Under the pieces are notes generated by a model that saw only the letters and a list, made by a program, of their open reading frames with translations, made no database searches and was not told the origin of the DNA. Made by a program: the position numbers and the translations under genes. From positions 8,990,001-9,054,000 of the forward strand of contig JAUEDM010000001.1 of the NCBI GenBank assembly GCA_033439685.1: DNA of 64,000 bases. The letters are read 5' to 3'. Positions 52,886 through 64,000 of this stretch are shown here, piece after piece; within the stretch, counting starts at the first letter, position 1; every line of letters begins with the position of its first letter. This DNA comes from Apodospora peruviana (taxonomy: Eukaryota > Ascomycota > Sordariomycetes > Sordariales > Lasiosphaeriaceae).

Positions 52886-55800
52886 ATGGAATCTGTACCA
52901 ATTCGACGCAGAAATGCCAACAGATTTGATCTTGGCCTACAAATAGCTGCCAAAGAAGAGTATGTCAAGTTTTTACCTCGACTTCCCCCCAACATGATGC
53001 TTGCTCTTACGACTCTCGAGAAACCCCCAAGCTCGGCCAGAAGACGATAGAGAATGTGGAAATACTGCGGCCGCCAGTAGAACGGAGCAAATACCAGTCA
53101 GCTATATCGACTTCAAGATTGATTTTAGACACTCACACCTGCGATGGATCAAGTCACTGGGCGTCTCGGAAGACGCAGCGGATTTGGTGCAGGATGAGGT
53201 GACAAGAGCAAGAATGGTCAGAAAGGTAAGTTGCTGGAGACCGTAAGAAACTATTTTACGATGCTGACTCCACTGGATAACTAACTCCAGATTTACCGAA
53301 TTAACTTTGGCCATGACCGGAGAAGACTGATGCAGGATCTCAACCTGATGAAATCTTGCGTCTCTCCTCATATAGTATCAATTATCGGCGCTTTGGAGCC
53401 TGAGTGGGAAAATAGCTCGGTTACGATCCTGACCGAGTACATGGAGGGCCGGTAAGCGGCTGTGTCTATTTCGGAATTTTCGGACACATTTGAAGACCTA
53501 ACATTATCTCTCACCAAGATCCACGCAAGACATTGTCATAGGGATTGGACCGTTCGACCACAAGGTCCTGGGGAAAGTCGCGGAGGCGGTGCTCCGAGCC
53601 ATCGACTATCTTCACACAAAACACCGCATCATCCATCGAGACGTCCGGCCCGGAAACATCTTTCTCAATGCTCGCGGCGAGATCAAACTGGGCGGCTTTG
53701 ACCTTGCGACGACAACGCTGCGGACTTTTCATTCTACCCTAGGCCCATTGTCCACGGCGCCATACATGTCACCCGAGCGTACGACTGGACAACATTATAC
53801 TGTCACCTGTGACGTCTGGAGTCTTGGCATAAGCCTCATTGAGCTCGGTACCGGGAAATCGTGGACTTACGGTAAAGGTTTATTGGATGTCTTGGATCTC
53901 ATTGTTCGACGCGCTCCCCCGACTCTCCCGGAAGGCTATGTTGGCCCAGAATCATTGCACGTATTCATTGAGAGGTGCCTGGAGAAAGATCCAAGACGGA
54001 GAGCTTCTCCTGCCCGGTTTTTGGTGAGCGACAGATACTTTCAAACGCAGAGAGGTCTGGCCAACTGACGGCTTGGTTCGACATAGACTCATGACGAATT
54101 TATCCGCCAGTCCAAGAAGACGATGGTAAATCTGCGAGACTTTGCTTCCAAGATTATGCAGACATGGGACGGCAAATGGACTGAATCAACTAAAAGCCCG
54201 ACTGCATCTACTGATGCAAAAGCTTCTGAACCAGCAGTAACGATAATAACAGAGCGCACACAGCGCCATGGAGCACCTCCTGTCGAAATCTCCGGATTGA
54301 GCAAGATCCTTGTACACCTAACTGGCCTGGCATCAATGAAGTTGGCCGGCAAAGCACGTGAAGCATCTACACCTGTCCCAAACCTATGTACCGGCTGCAA
54401 AGACCGCATCGCCTCGCAGGAGAAGCCCCTTGATGAAGAAGAAGGCGACCCTGGATTGCTCACGCATTCATACGAGCGAAAGGTTTTCAATTCCAGGCTG
54501 AGCTGCACTCTCTGCCAGTTTGTGGACGAATGCTCATCGCCTCCTGCAGCTGGCAATCAGCGAGAACCGGTTGAGAGGCTCGAAAGAAGGCCGGCCGAGT
54601 TGGAACCACAACGGACGGTCTTGGCAGTTGGCAAGCTTCCAGGTGAGTGAGTCCAGGCAATATTCGGCAAAGTTGAAACATTGAATTTAATGCTTTGTGG
54701 CGAATAGAACGCATGAGCAGAGTTATTCAATCCGGCATGAGCTACGAAGATACTTCGACGGGCTCAGCCTGCGCCTTCCAGATAGCTGCGGCTTGGCTTG
54801 ACGAATGCCTCGCATCCCATACCAAGTGTCAGCATTTCTTTCATCATGGTTCACTCCCGCCGCCTCTTCCGACCCGAGTGATCGATGTTGGTTCCTCCTC
54901 CGCCCAATCTCAGCAGCCCCCAAAGCTATACATCGCGGACGGTGACGACGTCGGGTTCTATTTCACGCTCAGCTACCGATGGCTGCTTGAAGGAAACGAA
55001 GAGTTCCAGACGACGAGGTCGAGACTCGACGAGTACTGCATCGCGCTGCCCCTGTTATCGCTGCCCCAGACCATGCAGGACGCCATAAGTATCACCCGGA
55101 ATCTTGGGGTGCGATACCTCTGGATCGATGCTCTCTGCATCGTGCAAGACTCGGAGGAGGACTGGCGTACCGAAGCCAAGGCAATGGCGCGTGTGTATCA
55201 GAACGGACTACTTACGATAGCCGCATCGGCATCGGCAGACCAGAATAAAAAAAGCGGCGGTTGTATTCGAACCAGGAAGCGACAACAAGTGCGGCCGCTT
55301 TACTGTTCTGCCGCATGGCCGGATGGAATGCCCAAGTACATTTTTGCGGACAGGAGGGCGTCCAAGGACGGCACGCGGCCACGCAGCACGCTGGACACCA
55401 GGGGATGGGTCCTCCAGGAGCAGCTCTTGTCACCGAGGGTGTTGAGCTATGCCGATCAGGAGCTTTACTGGGACTGTATTTCCCTTAGCGCTTCCGAGAG
55501 CTTTCCGAGCGGCATTCCTGGGTTTTACGATCCGGGCCTGAAGGTTGTGGATATGTTGAAGTTTCGAAGCGTGTTGCTTCGTTCACAACAAGGGCAACAG
55601 AAGCATGACAAAGGGTCAGAGGAGGAGGGGGAGAGTCAGATGACGACGATGGCATCTAAGGCCGCCCTATACAGCCTGTGGAGGAAGGTGGTGGAGGAGT
55701 ACTCGATGCGAAGACTAACGCACAACACGGACAAGTTGGTGGCTTTGCTCGGTGTCGCTAAAGGGGCCGCCTCGATCCTCGAAGACGAGTTCATGGACGG

Positions 55801-56350
55801 GCTGTGGAGGAAGATGCTGTGGCGAGACCTGCTATGGTGGGTCAAGGACTCGGAACTGTCATCTCCGCAGCGCGCACCTGTAGCTCCGACCTGGTCGTGG
55901 GCGTCCCTTGACGACGCTGCTGTCACATATGACTTGTCAGGAAGCGATACCGAGGCCGACATGGTCCCGTGCGTCGAGGTCATAGAAGTAGGCGCCGCGT
56001 CTGAGGAAAGCTTCGGATTGCCGAGGATTACCGGCGAGATTGTGCTGCGCGGGAGATTGGTACCGTTGCTGGGAACAGATGGATCTGCGGAGGAGCCGTC
56101 GCATGAGTCGTTTCCTCAGTGGTCGGAAGATGTTCACGGAACAGATGTTGCGTCGGTTTGGGCGCTGGTCGTTGCGGCGTCCGAGTTCAACACGTATGGA
56201 ATTGCAATCACGAAGATGGGCGAAGCCGAGGAGCAGTACAAAAGGGTTGGCAGGCTTTACTGGAGGACGAGTCCTGCGGTGTTCGGGTGGGATCCGGAGA
56301 AGAAGGGCTGGTCTGACGAGACGCAGTTAACGTCTGTGACACTGCTGTAG
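52886..56350 (+). CDS. MAPKK-like (pseudo)kinase fused to a HET domain
   Basis: Six exons (52886..52959, 53021..53225, 53291..53451, 53519..54023, 54087..54642, 54708..56350) give one frame of 1047 residues. Residues about 73-330 form a STE7/MAPKK-like kinase fold: Lys93 in RMVRK, catalytic loop HRDVRPGN (His186, Asp188), PYMSPERTTG, YTVTCDVWSLG, and closing DPRRRASPARFL-THDEFIRQ, the last joined only by splicing the intron 54024..54086. The DFG triplet reads GFD (206-208) and the glycine loop is degenerate, so catalysis is doubtful. Residues about 330-500 hold a Cys-rich linker (LCTGC, SCTLC). The HET domain (about 585-745) has FTLSYRW, LPQTMQDAI, LGVRYLWIDALCI, EEDW and GLLTIAASAS, later GWVLQEQLLSPRVLSY. 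HET domains trigger cell death in allorecognition. The fusion depends on the fifth intron (54643..54707, GTGAGT/AATAG). Confidence 0.78.
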
Positions 56351-56787
56351 AGGGCCGGTTTGGATAGCCTGGCAAGCAGAGAGTAAAGTTCGGAGGTGCC
56401 CGAGCTGTTCCCAGTGACACGAGTCATGTATTCACATGCAAGAGTTGTGGTCCTCAGGCTCCCACTCCCGCAGGACCGACCCCAGGAGTATATAATTGCC
56501 GTCCCAATATCCCTAGGTACATGTCTTTCAACAAGAAGAAGGTCTTACAGCTTGTCGGTAAGGCTTTTGTCAGAGCATGGTGCAGACCAAAATGCATCCT
56601 CCGCGATGTTCGAGAACAAGAACCTCACCACGGTTGCTACTACGCTTTCTTGCCGAATACTAAATCCTCGACTACCCAACTAGAGCGAGTGTATACTTTA
56701 CAAGACCATAACGCCCACCTGATTATTCTTTAACATGCCTGCCGCTTCAAACGCCCGATCCCAACGCAGTATCTGCCTCCTCCCCCA
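56351..56787. other. Intergenic between convergent genes
   Basis: Convergent 3' flanks; no gene recognised. Confidence 0.55.
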
Positions 56788-57935
56788 TCACGGAGCAGCC
56801 GCAACAGCCGGAGGCGGTGGAGGCGGCCTTCCCGCCATCGGAGGATGAAACGGACGGTCTGGGGGAATGTAATCATGCAGAGGCGCATGAAAGCCTCTTA
56901 TGGGCCGCCCACCTGGATCAGTACCGCTGGAGGAAGTAGTGGTCGTCGTCGTGCTCGACCCCGGTCCCCTAGGCTTGTTGTGCCTGTGCGGGTGAAGTGC
57001 CCGCTGGATCCGCCTGTCGTGATCCGGATTCACCCAGACATACAACACGTGCGCGAGAAGGCCTCCCGCGATGACCACGGGGATGGTCTGGCCGGCTGTC
57101 GACACGTCGTTGACTTCTGATAACGAGTTCCACTGGATGGTCAGCTCGACGGCGACGACCACGACGGTTGCGATGGTGACGTTAGAGACTGTTTGCATGA
57201 ATTGCAACTCTCTTCGCCAGGGGTAACTATGTTCATACATATCAGTATCTCACACTTGAAGGGGACCGGCTGGAAAGGAACTTACTCCTTACCCAAAGCA
57301 TCATACCGCTCCAGCTCGCGATCGAATTTTCGTTCTTGCTTACGCATCCACCGTGGCGGGATGACCAGTCCAACATCCATCGCGAAGCTGGCCGTACAAC
57401 AAATCAGAAGCGCGACGGCAAAAAAGATGTTGACGGCTATGAACAAGTCCGCGTGAAGCGGCACTTGTGTGAAGAAGAAGCCGTACTCTTGACAGTCCCC
57501 ACCACTACCCAGCGCTTTGACTCCGTTGGTCCAGAACCACATCTGGAAGCAGGTTACCGCTACTAATAAGATTAAGTTGAGGCGCCGATATAGCACGGTG
57601 GTCGGCACGCGCGGCCACCGCGACGGGTCCCAGAAGGGGTTGCACATTGTTACTATGCGCCACAGGTAGACGGGGACGTAGTAATAATAGGATCCGTATG
57701 TCAGGAGGAGGGTGATGTAGATGTCGACTGCGCGGATTGTGGGAGCCGAATAAGAGGCTTGGATTATTAGGGCCAGGAAGGTGGCGCCTATGAAGAAACT
57801 GTTGGCCAAGCGGAGGCCGGGGACTTCGGTGCGCGCGATCCAGGACGCTAGGATTGTGCCGAACCATTGGAGGTAGAAGGCTATTCGGATGCCTAGGCCG
57901 TACATGTCTGAGTTTCCGCCGTAGGTGCAGGCCAT
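56788..57935 (-). CDS. Polytopic membrane protein of unknown function, GIR/VELTI family, small member
   Basis: Two exons, 57935..57286 and 57226..56788, 362 residues. The 59-bp intron uses GTAAGT and CATAG; an alternative GTAAGG donor six bases earlier would break the frame. About six to seven hydrophobic segments follow the N-terminal CTYGGNSDMYGLGIRIAFYLQ, and the last carries VVVVAVELTIQWNSL followed by STAGQ. The soluble C-terminus is Pro- and His-rich with a run of eight prolines broken by one Arg. The N- and C-terminal motifs are shared with the larger protein at 4742-6808, in the same order. The gene lies between the kinase-HET gene and the GHKL-ATPase gene, on the opposite strand. Function unknown; a receptor-like or channel role cannot be argued from sequence alone. 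Confidence 0.82.
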
Positions 57936-59917
57936 TTTGAGGGATCCGGGGGGTTCGGTTGGGGGTGTGGGAGGGAGGTAAGGACCAGGTATGTAGGTAA
58001 GTAGACCGACAGTTAAGTAGTCGACTGACAGACTGGTGCTGGGTGATGATGAAGGTAAAGATGCAACGTCTGATTCTCGAACAGTAGAGATTGGAAAGTG
58101 AGGTTGTCACGACAAGTAAACATCTCCGAAAGGGAACTAGCTGTCTGTAGTTCGAGATAAGCTGTGGGTAATAGCGGTAGGACGATGAGGGGTTATCGAC
58201 GGTGATACTGATATTTGCCGGCGATAACACCACACCATGAACTGGTGGATGAATGGACAGGAGATTCTAGGTCCCCGCCCGGAGAGGCTAGATCCTACGG
58301 TGCGGCCGCACAGCTGCACGGAACGGAGGTGGCAAGAAGTGGGGCCTCTCGGCTGGACTTTCGTGCATTGAGTTTGTGGTTGTATGCGCTGCAAGTAGTT
58401 TAACTTGGACACTCTGATAGGTATCCTAAAATGCATCCAACTTGATAAGGGTCCAAGGGTCTAAAGTGGGGAAGTTGGGGTTCACACCACGTCACGCCTT
58501 GTCCCGTTGTGATATCCAACTCGAAGTCCGTTGTTCATTGGCCTATCAGCTTAGATCTTGACTGTGAGTGGAAGTCGTTCTTCGCTTTGTTTGCGGCCGT
58601 GTGCCTTAATATCTCAAAACCATATATACAGTAATCATTGTCCTCCACATCTTAAGGCGTGTGCTTATGCAATCCATTAAGTAGCTCAAATTAGATATGA
58701 GGTATTATCCGGGGATTCTACACTCGGTTTTATAGAAAAGAAAAAGACAAAACATGTCGGGCCTACGGGACGATTAATCATCCTAACAGAGGCATGATCA
58801 ACGTCTCGGTGCCAAGCGTCGAAGAGTTAGATTGTGTCTCTCGATGATGTAGCAACTCGCACGTTGCTACCGTTACTAAACTGCATAAGCAACGAGCATT
58901 TATATGGAGGTCCTCTTTATATGAACCAAAGCGAGGATTGTAGTTATTGCCAGGTCCACGTCTGGATAAGAAAACGCCTTTTATATCTTAGTACAAAACC
59001 TTGCATCGTTTTGATTGGACGTATATCTTGATCCAGCGAGTTATCATTCCAGGTGTGCTGTAATAGGTTTCGAATATCATCGTATCCGTCTACGATAATG
59101 AAAATTCAAGTGATGTGTTAAGATATGAAAGGCATTATTTCTTGTCCAGACCAGGACGTAGCAAAGTCACCACTTAGGTTTTAAATCCCGGCAGAGGTGT
59201 GAGGACCAAGCCCTCCCAGACCCTTGTTTCATGCCTCCCAGCCGCCCCGCAGAGCTATCGTTGGGAACGGTGTGGAGACTCAGCCACTAGGACCAATCAG
59301 GAGCAACGAAGGTCAAGGGGTCCCACCCCACGATGAAGCTTGTCGCGCTTCGCGCTCCAAGGATTGTTCTTTTCTTCCCTTTCCTCTGCAGTTTAGAATC
59401 TTCGTTGATAGCGCCCAATTGATGAGTTCGTCCATCGATCCTTGATGACGGCCGTGACAAGAGGTATACAGAACTAGACCCCTATTTGTTCGCCATCTTG
59501 CAATCCCCTCGGCCTTCGGACATTCTCCAGTCCCGATGATAAACATCTGTAGTTGGGGATCATGTTGCATGACCTGGCCATCCGTGTTGCGGCCCCGTGT
59601 TTTGTACCCCTGTCTGGGCCAATTGGCCGAAAGAAGAAGCGCTCAAACCATGATAGGGGCCAATTCGCAGGGTCGTTCTGTTTCGTGTGCCACAGGTATG
59701 CATCGACCAACAGCGTCTTGGTGGGGATTGTGAGTATGGACATATGAGCTGAAGTTGTCCAACGTGACTTTGCGCAACGTCTGATGAAAAGTATTAGTCT
59801 CGATATGGAGTTCTGCTTTCTTCTTTTTTCTTCCCTATTATTTTGACGAAGGAGGGTGCTTTGTCTGATCAACTTAATTGAATTCAGTGTATTTTGATAT
59901 CCTGTTAGAACGTGGGT
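57936..59917. other. Intergenic: divergent promoter region, partly AT-rich
   Basis: Between the membrane-protein gene (-) and the GHKL-ATPase gene (+). The segment 58600-59150 is markedly AT-rich. A 132-codon minus-strand frame at 59474-59872 has no recognisable family. No transposon ends noticed. Confidence 0.5.
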
Positions 59918-62900
59918 ATGGCGAGCAAAGATGAAGCCAAGGAGGCGGTGCTCAGCATCGCCAAGAGGTTTGGGTTCGTGGGCGATGATATCATGGACCA
60001 GATCGAGCAGTGGAACCCGAGCATCAGGCGCATCATCGAGGAGGGCATGCTTGCCAAGGACAAACTAGCGGCACACTCGATTACCACGCAAGTCATTCCT
60101 TTTATTGATGACATGGCGAGAGTCATCTTTCTGACTCTTGAGTTTCTAGACTCGCAAAGAACATCTATGGCAGCGACGCTCGATTTGTCTTTGAGCTCCT
60201 CCAAAACGCAGACGACAACCGCTTTACGCGTGCCAGGGCCAATTGCGACTTGCCCTTTGTCTCCTTTCAGGTCTACTCCGATCGCATCACTGTCGAATGC
60301 AACGAAGATGGGTTTACCAAGGAGGATTTGCTGGCCATTTGCTCTGTCGGTGAAAGCACCAAGTCTGGATCCCATGGTTATATCGGCGCCAAGGGCATCG
60401 GATTCAAGTCGGTCTTCATCGCGGCGTGGAAAGTCTACATCCAGTCCGGCAACTTCTCGTTCTACTTCAAGCACGAAAAGGGCGACACCGGTCTGGGCAT
60501 GGTCCTGCCGGTCTGGAAGGACGCAGACGAGGACATGCCAGGTCCGCTAACCCGAACGACGCTCTACCTCCACGAGAAAGGCCACCCAAACCAACTTCGG
60601 CACCTTCGCGAGGTTATCTTCAAGCAACTGAATGATCTCGAAGAGACATGTTTGCTGTTTCTGCGGAACCTCAAGCGGATACGCGTCGCATTCTACGACG
60701 AAGATGATGAGCTAACAACCTCAAAGGACTTCTGCGTCGGTGATTTCGGCAGTCACGGGGTCTTTCTCGAGACCACCTCGACGGATGAAGATGGCGAGAC
60801 GACTGTGGAGGAGAAGCACTATCACGTCACCAGGCATACCGCCACCAATCTGTCACCGAGCGACAATCGCGAGCTTCCGGACACCGAGGAAGGGAGAAGG
60901 GCGTCTTCCTCGGCGGAAGTCGTTCTGGCGTTTCCTCTTACAGAAGACGCAGAGCCACTCTGCGAGAAGCAACAAGTATACGCGTTTCTGCCAGTCAGGC
61001 AAACAAACTTTATGGTACGCCAGAGACTGATCGCCTCAGCCCTTGGAAATTTTGGTGACTGGTTACTGACCGACGAGTCTAGTTCCTCATCCAATCCGAC
61101 TTCGACACAAGCGCAAGTCGGCAGGACGTCCTCACGACGTCGAGGAGGAACATCGATCTTCTCAATGGCATCGCTGCGGCGTTTATCAAGGCCATCCTAC
61201 AGTTCTGCGAACATCCAGACTTATGCTACACTTGGCCAGAATTCCTGCCTCCGCCAGACGACGAGCCGAGTCCATTCTGGACAGGTCTTGTGCAGAGCAT
61301 TAAAGACCTCATATCCAGGACTCCAATCCTTAAGGCAAGACACAGGGGTGACCTGCGCAAGATCTCTGATCTTTTGTGGCTCACCCCCGACTCGAGTGAC
61401 AGAAATCGCGATCCGCTACTCGATGATCCCCGTAAGGACCCGTTCCTCGCAAAAAAATATTCCCGGAGCGTCGTTGATGCTCTGAAAGAGTATGGGTTGA
61501 AAAATACGCACTTCAACCTATGGATAGGTCTTCTGGAGGCCGATCTCAGGAGTGCAACATCAAGGATGAAGTCTCCATTGACCGATGAGGACTGGCACTC
61601 CCGTGTCGCTCGGCTTTTCTGTAAACCTTTCAACGAAAACTGGGAATGCATGTCTCGCATCAAGCGTCTTGCTATGTTGCCTCTGAGAACAGGAAGATGG
61701 GTCTCTGCCGACAGCGGTTCGGTATATCTGCCGACAACGTGCGGCATCCCGATCCCAACTGAAGTGCAGATGGATGTTCTCGACCCTGTAGCCGTCGCTA
61801 ACAGCGACCGAAAGGCGCTGTTTACTATGCTTGGAGCCACCGAGCCGTCGGTCGTGGACGTGCGGTCCTCCATTCTCGCGTCATACGGCTCTTCAGTCGT
61901 CCATGTTGGGTTGGCAGAGTCCAGAGACCACCTCTACTACCTATATTTCACACACCAATCCAAGCACAACCGGACCGAGCTGAAACGACTTCATATCTAC
62001 AACCAGGATGAGGATTGGGGGAGTCCGCACGAGGAAGACTTTTATCTACCCAGTGACCACCCTTATGGGCCGGAGGCGCTCCTTGGGCCGGAGGACAATT
62101 ATCCACCGGGGCTGGACGTGCAATATGTGCACCCGACCTACCTCGACGACGCACCAAGCCCACCGACCTCGACACATTCGTCATGGAACAAGTGGCTTCG
62201 GGATGTCGTTGGGGTCCGCGACAGATTGAGGCTCATCTCTCGCAGGGGAGACTCTCTCTCCAAGACCTGGAACTACGTTGCGAAGCACCGCCCCGAGAAA
62301 TTGCTCGGCCTACTGGAGTATCTCTGGAAGTTCGAGGGTACGCAGGTCAGCAACAACGCAGCCCTCAAGAAGAAGATCAAAGATACCGACGTGAGCGAGA
62401 TCTGCGGTCGTCCTGTGACTCTCGGCAACTCTTGGCTGCCTCTATCGCACCTTCAACGACAATGCGCGTACTATTATATCGAGGAAGATGCCTCCGACCT
62501 GTTTCCATTTCTCGACATCGGAGAGGAAGACTCCACGGACGAGAAGCTCATCACCAAGTGGATGTTTCTGCATACGAACTTCGGGGTGGGTAAGGACGAC
62601 GACTCAACATTTCTCATCAAGGTGTTGTACCATATGATATTGCCAGGGTCAACCAGTCACTTCGAAAGATTGGTAGATTTATATCTTGCAATTGATGCCA
62701 AGTGTCAAGGCGCCGTGGATCGGCCGGCCGAGAGGCAGCGAGTCAAGTAAGTAATGTTTCTGACTTTTGAAGAGATCCAAGTGTCGTCATAGTCATCATT
62801 TACTGACAAGAAGAAGAGAGACTCTAGAGAACTTTGCCTCCATCTATGCCCCGGGAGTCGGATCTTGGCTTGAACAGGGGGAATGCCTCTGGGATGCACC

Positions 62901-64000
62901 GCCCGACATGTCAACGTGTACATCGCTCAAAGCTGCGTACACGCACGCCGAAGGTCTCGCGGATGACCAGATGTCCCTTGTATCCCACTTCTTTCAGCAA
63001 ACACTAGGTATACGGGATGCAGGTATGGACGACCTTGTTAGCGAACTAATAGAGCTGGAGGCAAATGAGGAAGAGGATATTGATCGCATACTCGGCGTCT
63101 ACAAATACCTGAGCAGCATGAAAATCATTGCGTTCCGTGATGATCTCAAGTATGTTTGCGTCTTTATCTGTAGTCTTTGGAACTGCAAGAAATCACGAAA
63201 TAGCTAACAGATGTTCTCTTGCAGAAAGCATTTTGAGCAGCGTTCCCTCATTTTCGTCACAAAGAATGGCGAACCCGGTTGGTACAAAACTCCGGAATGC
63301 CTATGGTCCAGCACGACCGAGATCCAAGGCAAAGTCACTCTGAACGACCACTACGAAGACCTGAAGGACTTTTTCGTCAACACGTTGGGCGTCAGGACGT
63401 TGACTCTGCAGATGGTCTACGACGAGCTGTTACAGACGAACTCGTCACGGTCGACCGTCGACGAAGTCAAGAACCTCCTCTGGTCATTCAACGCGCTGCT
63501 CCAGACGGAGCCAGACAGGCTACTTGATCCACAGCCTCTGCTCAATGCCAGCGTGTTTCCGGTCAGGTATCCCGGGGACGGAGGGACGAGTCTTAGATCA
63601 CCCGACACGGTCGAATTTGCAATCGTTGATCGCGAGCACCTTGCTGCACGGTTCAGGGACAAGATCAAGATGCTTGACTATAGTTTGGAGGACGTTCGGC
63701 GCTTGAAGCCATTTCTGGAGTGGGCCAAGCTCGAGCATCGGTATCTCTCTGCGTCTGTGAGGGAGATTACTTCTTTGTCTGGCGGCGAGGATACAACACG
63801 GCCTATTACGTCGCCCAATCGGGATCTGAAGAGGAAGGCATATGGTCTTCTCCGGTGAGTTCTGTTAATTACCATATTCGACGTAAAGCAGCTGACACAG
63901 CTTGATGTACTCAGCATCGCAGCAACGTTCAACAGCCCTCGATACCAATCCGACGCGCAAGGTCTCTACCAACTTCTCCGCACTGCCCGTGTGCTCGAGA
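59918..64000 (+). CDS. Sacsin/NO VEIN-like GHKL ATPase protein (3' end cut by window)
   Basis: About 1250 residues are visible over six exons: 59918..60087, 60150..61014, 61083..62746, about 62814..63149, 63225..63854, 63915 onward; the protein continues past the right edge. A helical N-terminal segment precedes a histidine-kinase/Hsp90/MutL-type ATP-binding fold: the N-box FELLQNADDN (about 71-80, with Glu, Asn and Asp that hold Mg-ATP), NEDGF (about 108-112) and GAKGIGFKSVF (about 136-146). This opening matches the family of large fungal and plant proteins related to sacsin and NO VEIN. The remainder has no recognised domain. The first intron begins with GC, not GT (GCAAGT donor at 60088, TTCTAG acceptor), which is required to read HSITTLAKNIYG. 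The exon 4 start is uncertain among three tandem AAG acceptors. Start ATG 59918 is the first in frame. Confidence 0.85.

Noticed and set aside
54024..54068. Apparent end of the kinase at an in-frame stop just after the last kinase subdomain
   Set aside because: The stop lies in sequence bounded by GTGAGC and CATAG; splicing it out restores the expected THDEFIRQ kinase end, so it is read as an intron. Transcript data could reverse this.
59474..59872. 132-codon minus-strand open frame before the GHKL ATPase
   Set aside because: No recognisable family; lies in the presumed divergent promoter.

Overview
The window is nuclear DNA of a filamentous ascomycete (Pezizomycotina), most likely a Sordariomycete. 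The reasons: protein genes are broken by short introns of 55-75 bp with fungal GTAAGT-type donors and CTAAC/CTGAC-like branch sites; a single dispersed 5S rRNA gene of the Neurospora type sits between protein genes; and the gene families are typically fungal (Crh transglycosylase, CBM18 chitin-binding protein, Zn2Cys6 regulator, HET domain, fungal P450). No transposon, organelle or bacterial sequence was recognised. Exon boundaries were deduced by hand from splice consensus and reading-frame continuity and are not confirmed by transcripts.

Layout. 1-6.8 kb: the 3'-cut Crh-type GH16 cell-wall enzyme (-), a three-exon secreted Cys-rich protein with a Ser/Thr stalk (-), and a polytopic membrane protein (+). 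7.5-12.1 kb: a medium-chain reductase (+) facing a Zn2Cys6 regulator with a very long CAA-coded polyglutamine tract (-). 12.1-15.4 kb: a gene-poor spacer. 15.4-24.4 kb: a GNAT acetyltransferase (-), then a P450 with an unusual N-terminal extension (-) head-to-head with a cytochrome b5/b5-reductase fusion (+), then a 3-hydroxyacyl-CoA dehydrogenase fused to a YWTD propeller (+). 25.6-34.1 kb: a TPR-SET protein, the 5S rRNA gene, two proteins of unknown function and an FAD monooxygenase, all +. 35.5-46.0 kb: a triple-CBM18 protein, an SDR, an aquaporin, a coactosin-like protein (-) and a membrane-anchored GH3 enzyme. 46.4-49.3 kb: an intron-containing tRNA-Glu and a DUR3-type urea transporter, both -. 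52.9-64 kb: a kinase-HET fusion, a second member of the 4.7-kb membrane-protein family (-), and a 3'-cut sacsin/NO VEIN-like GHKL ATPase.

How the genes relate. There is no obvious biosynthetic cluster. The P450 and the b5/b5-reductase fusion share one 0.8-kb promoter region and could be redox partners. The cell-wall genes (Crh, CBM18, Cys-rich GPI-like protein, GH3) are scattered rather than clustered. The urea transporter has a tight group of GATAAG motifs far upstream, as expected for nitrogen-regulated genes. The most striking locus is at the right end: one predicted 1047-residue protein joins a MAP-kinase-kinase-like domain with a degraded active site to a HET (heterokaryon incompatibility) domain, and the next gene on that strand is a GHKL-ATPase of the sacsin type. 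This looks like a sensor plus cell-death-effector architecture, but that role is inference.
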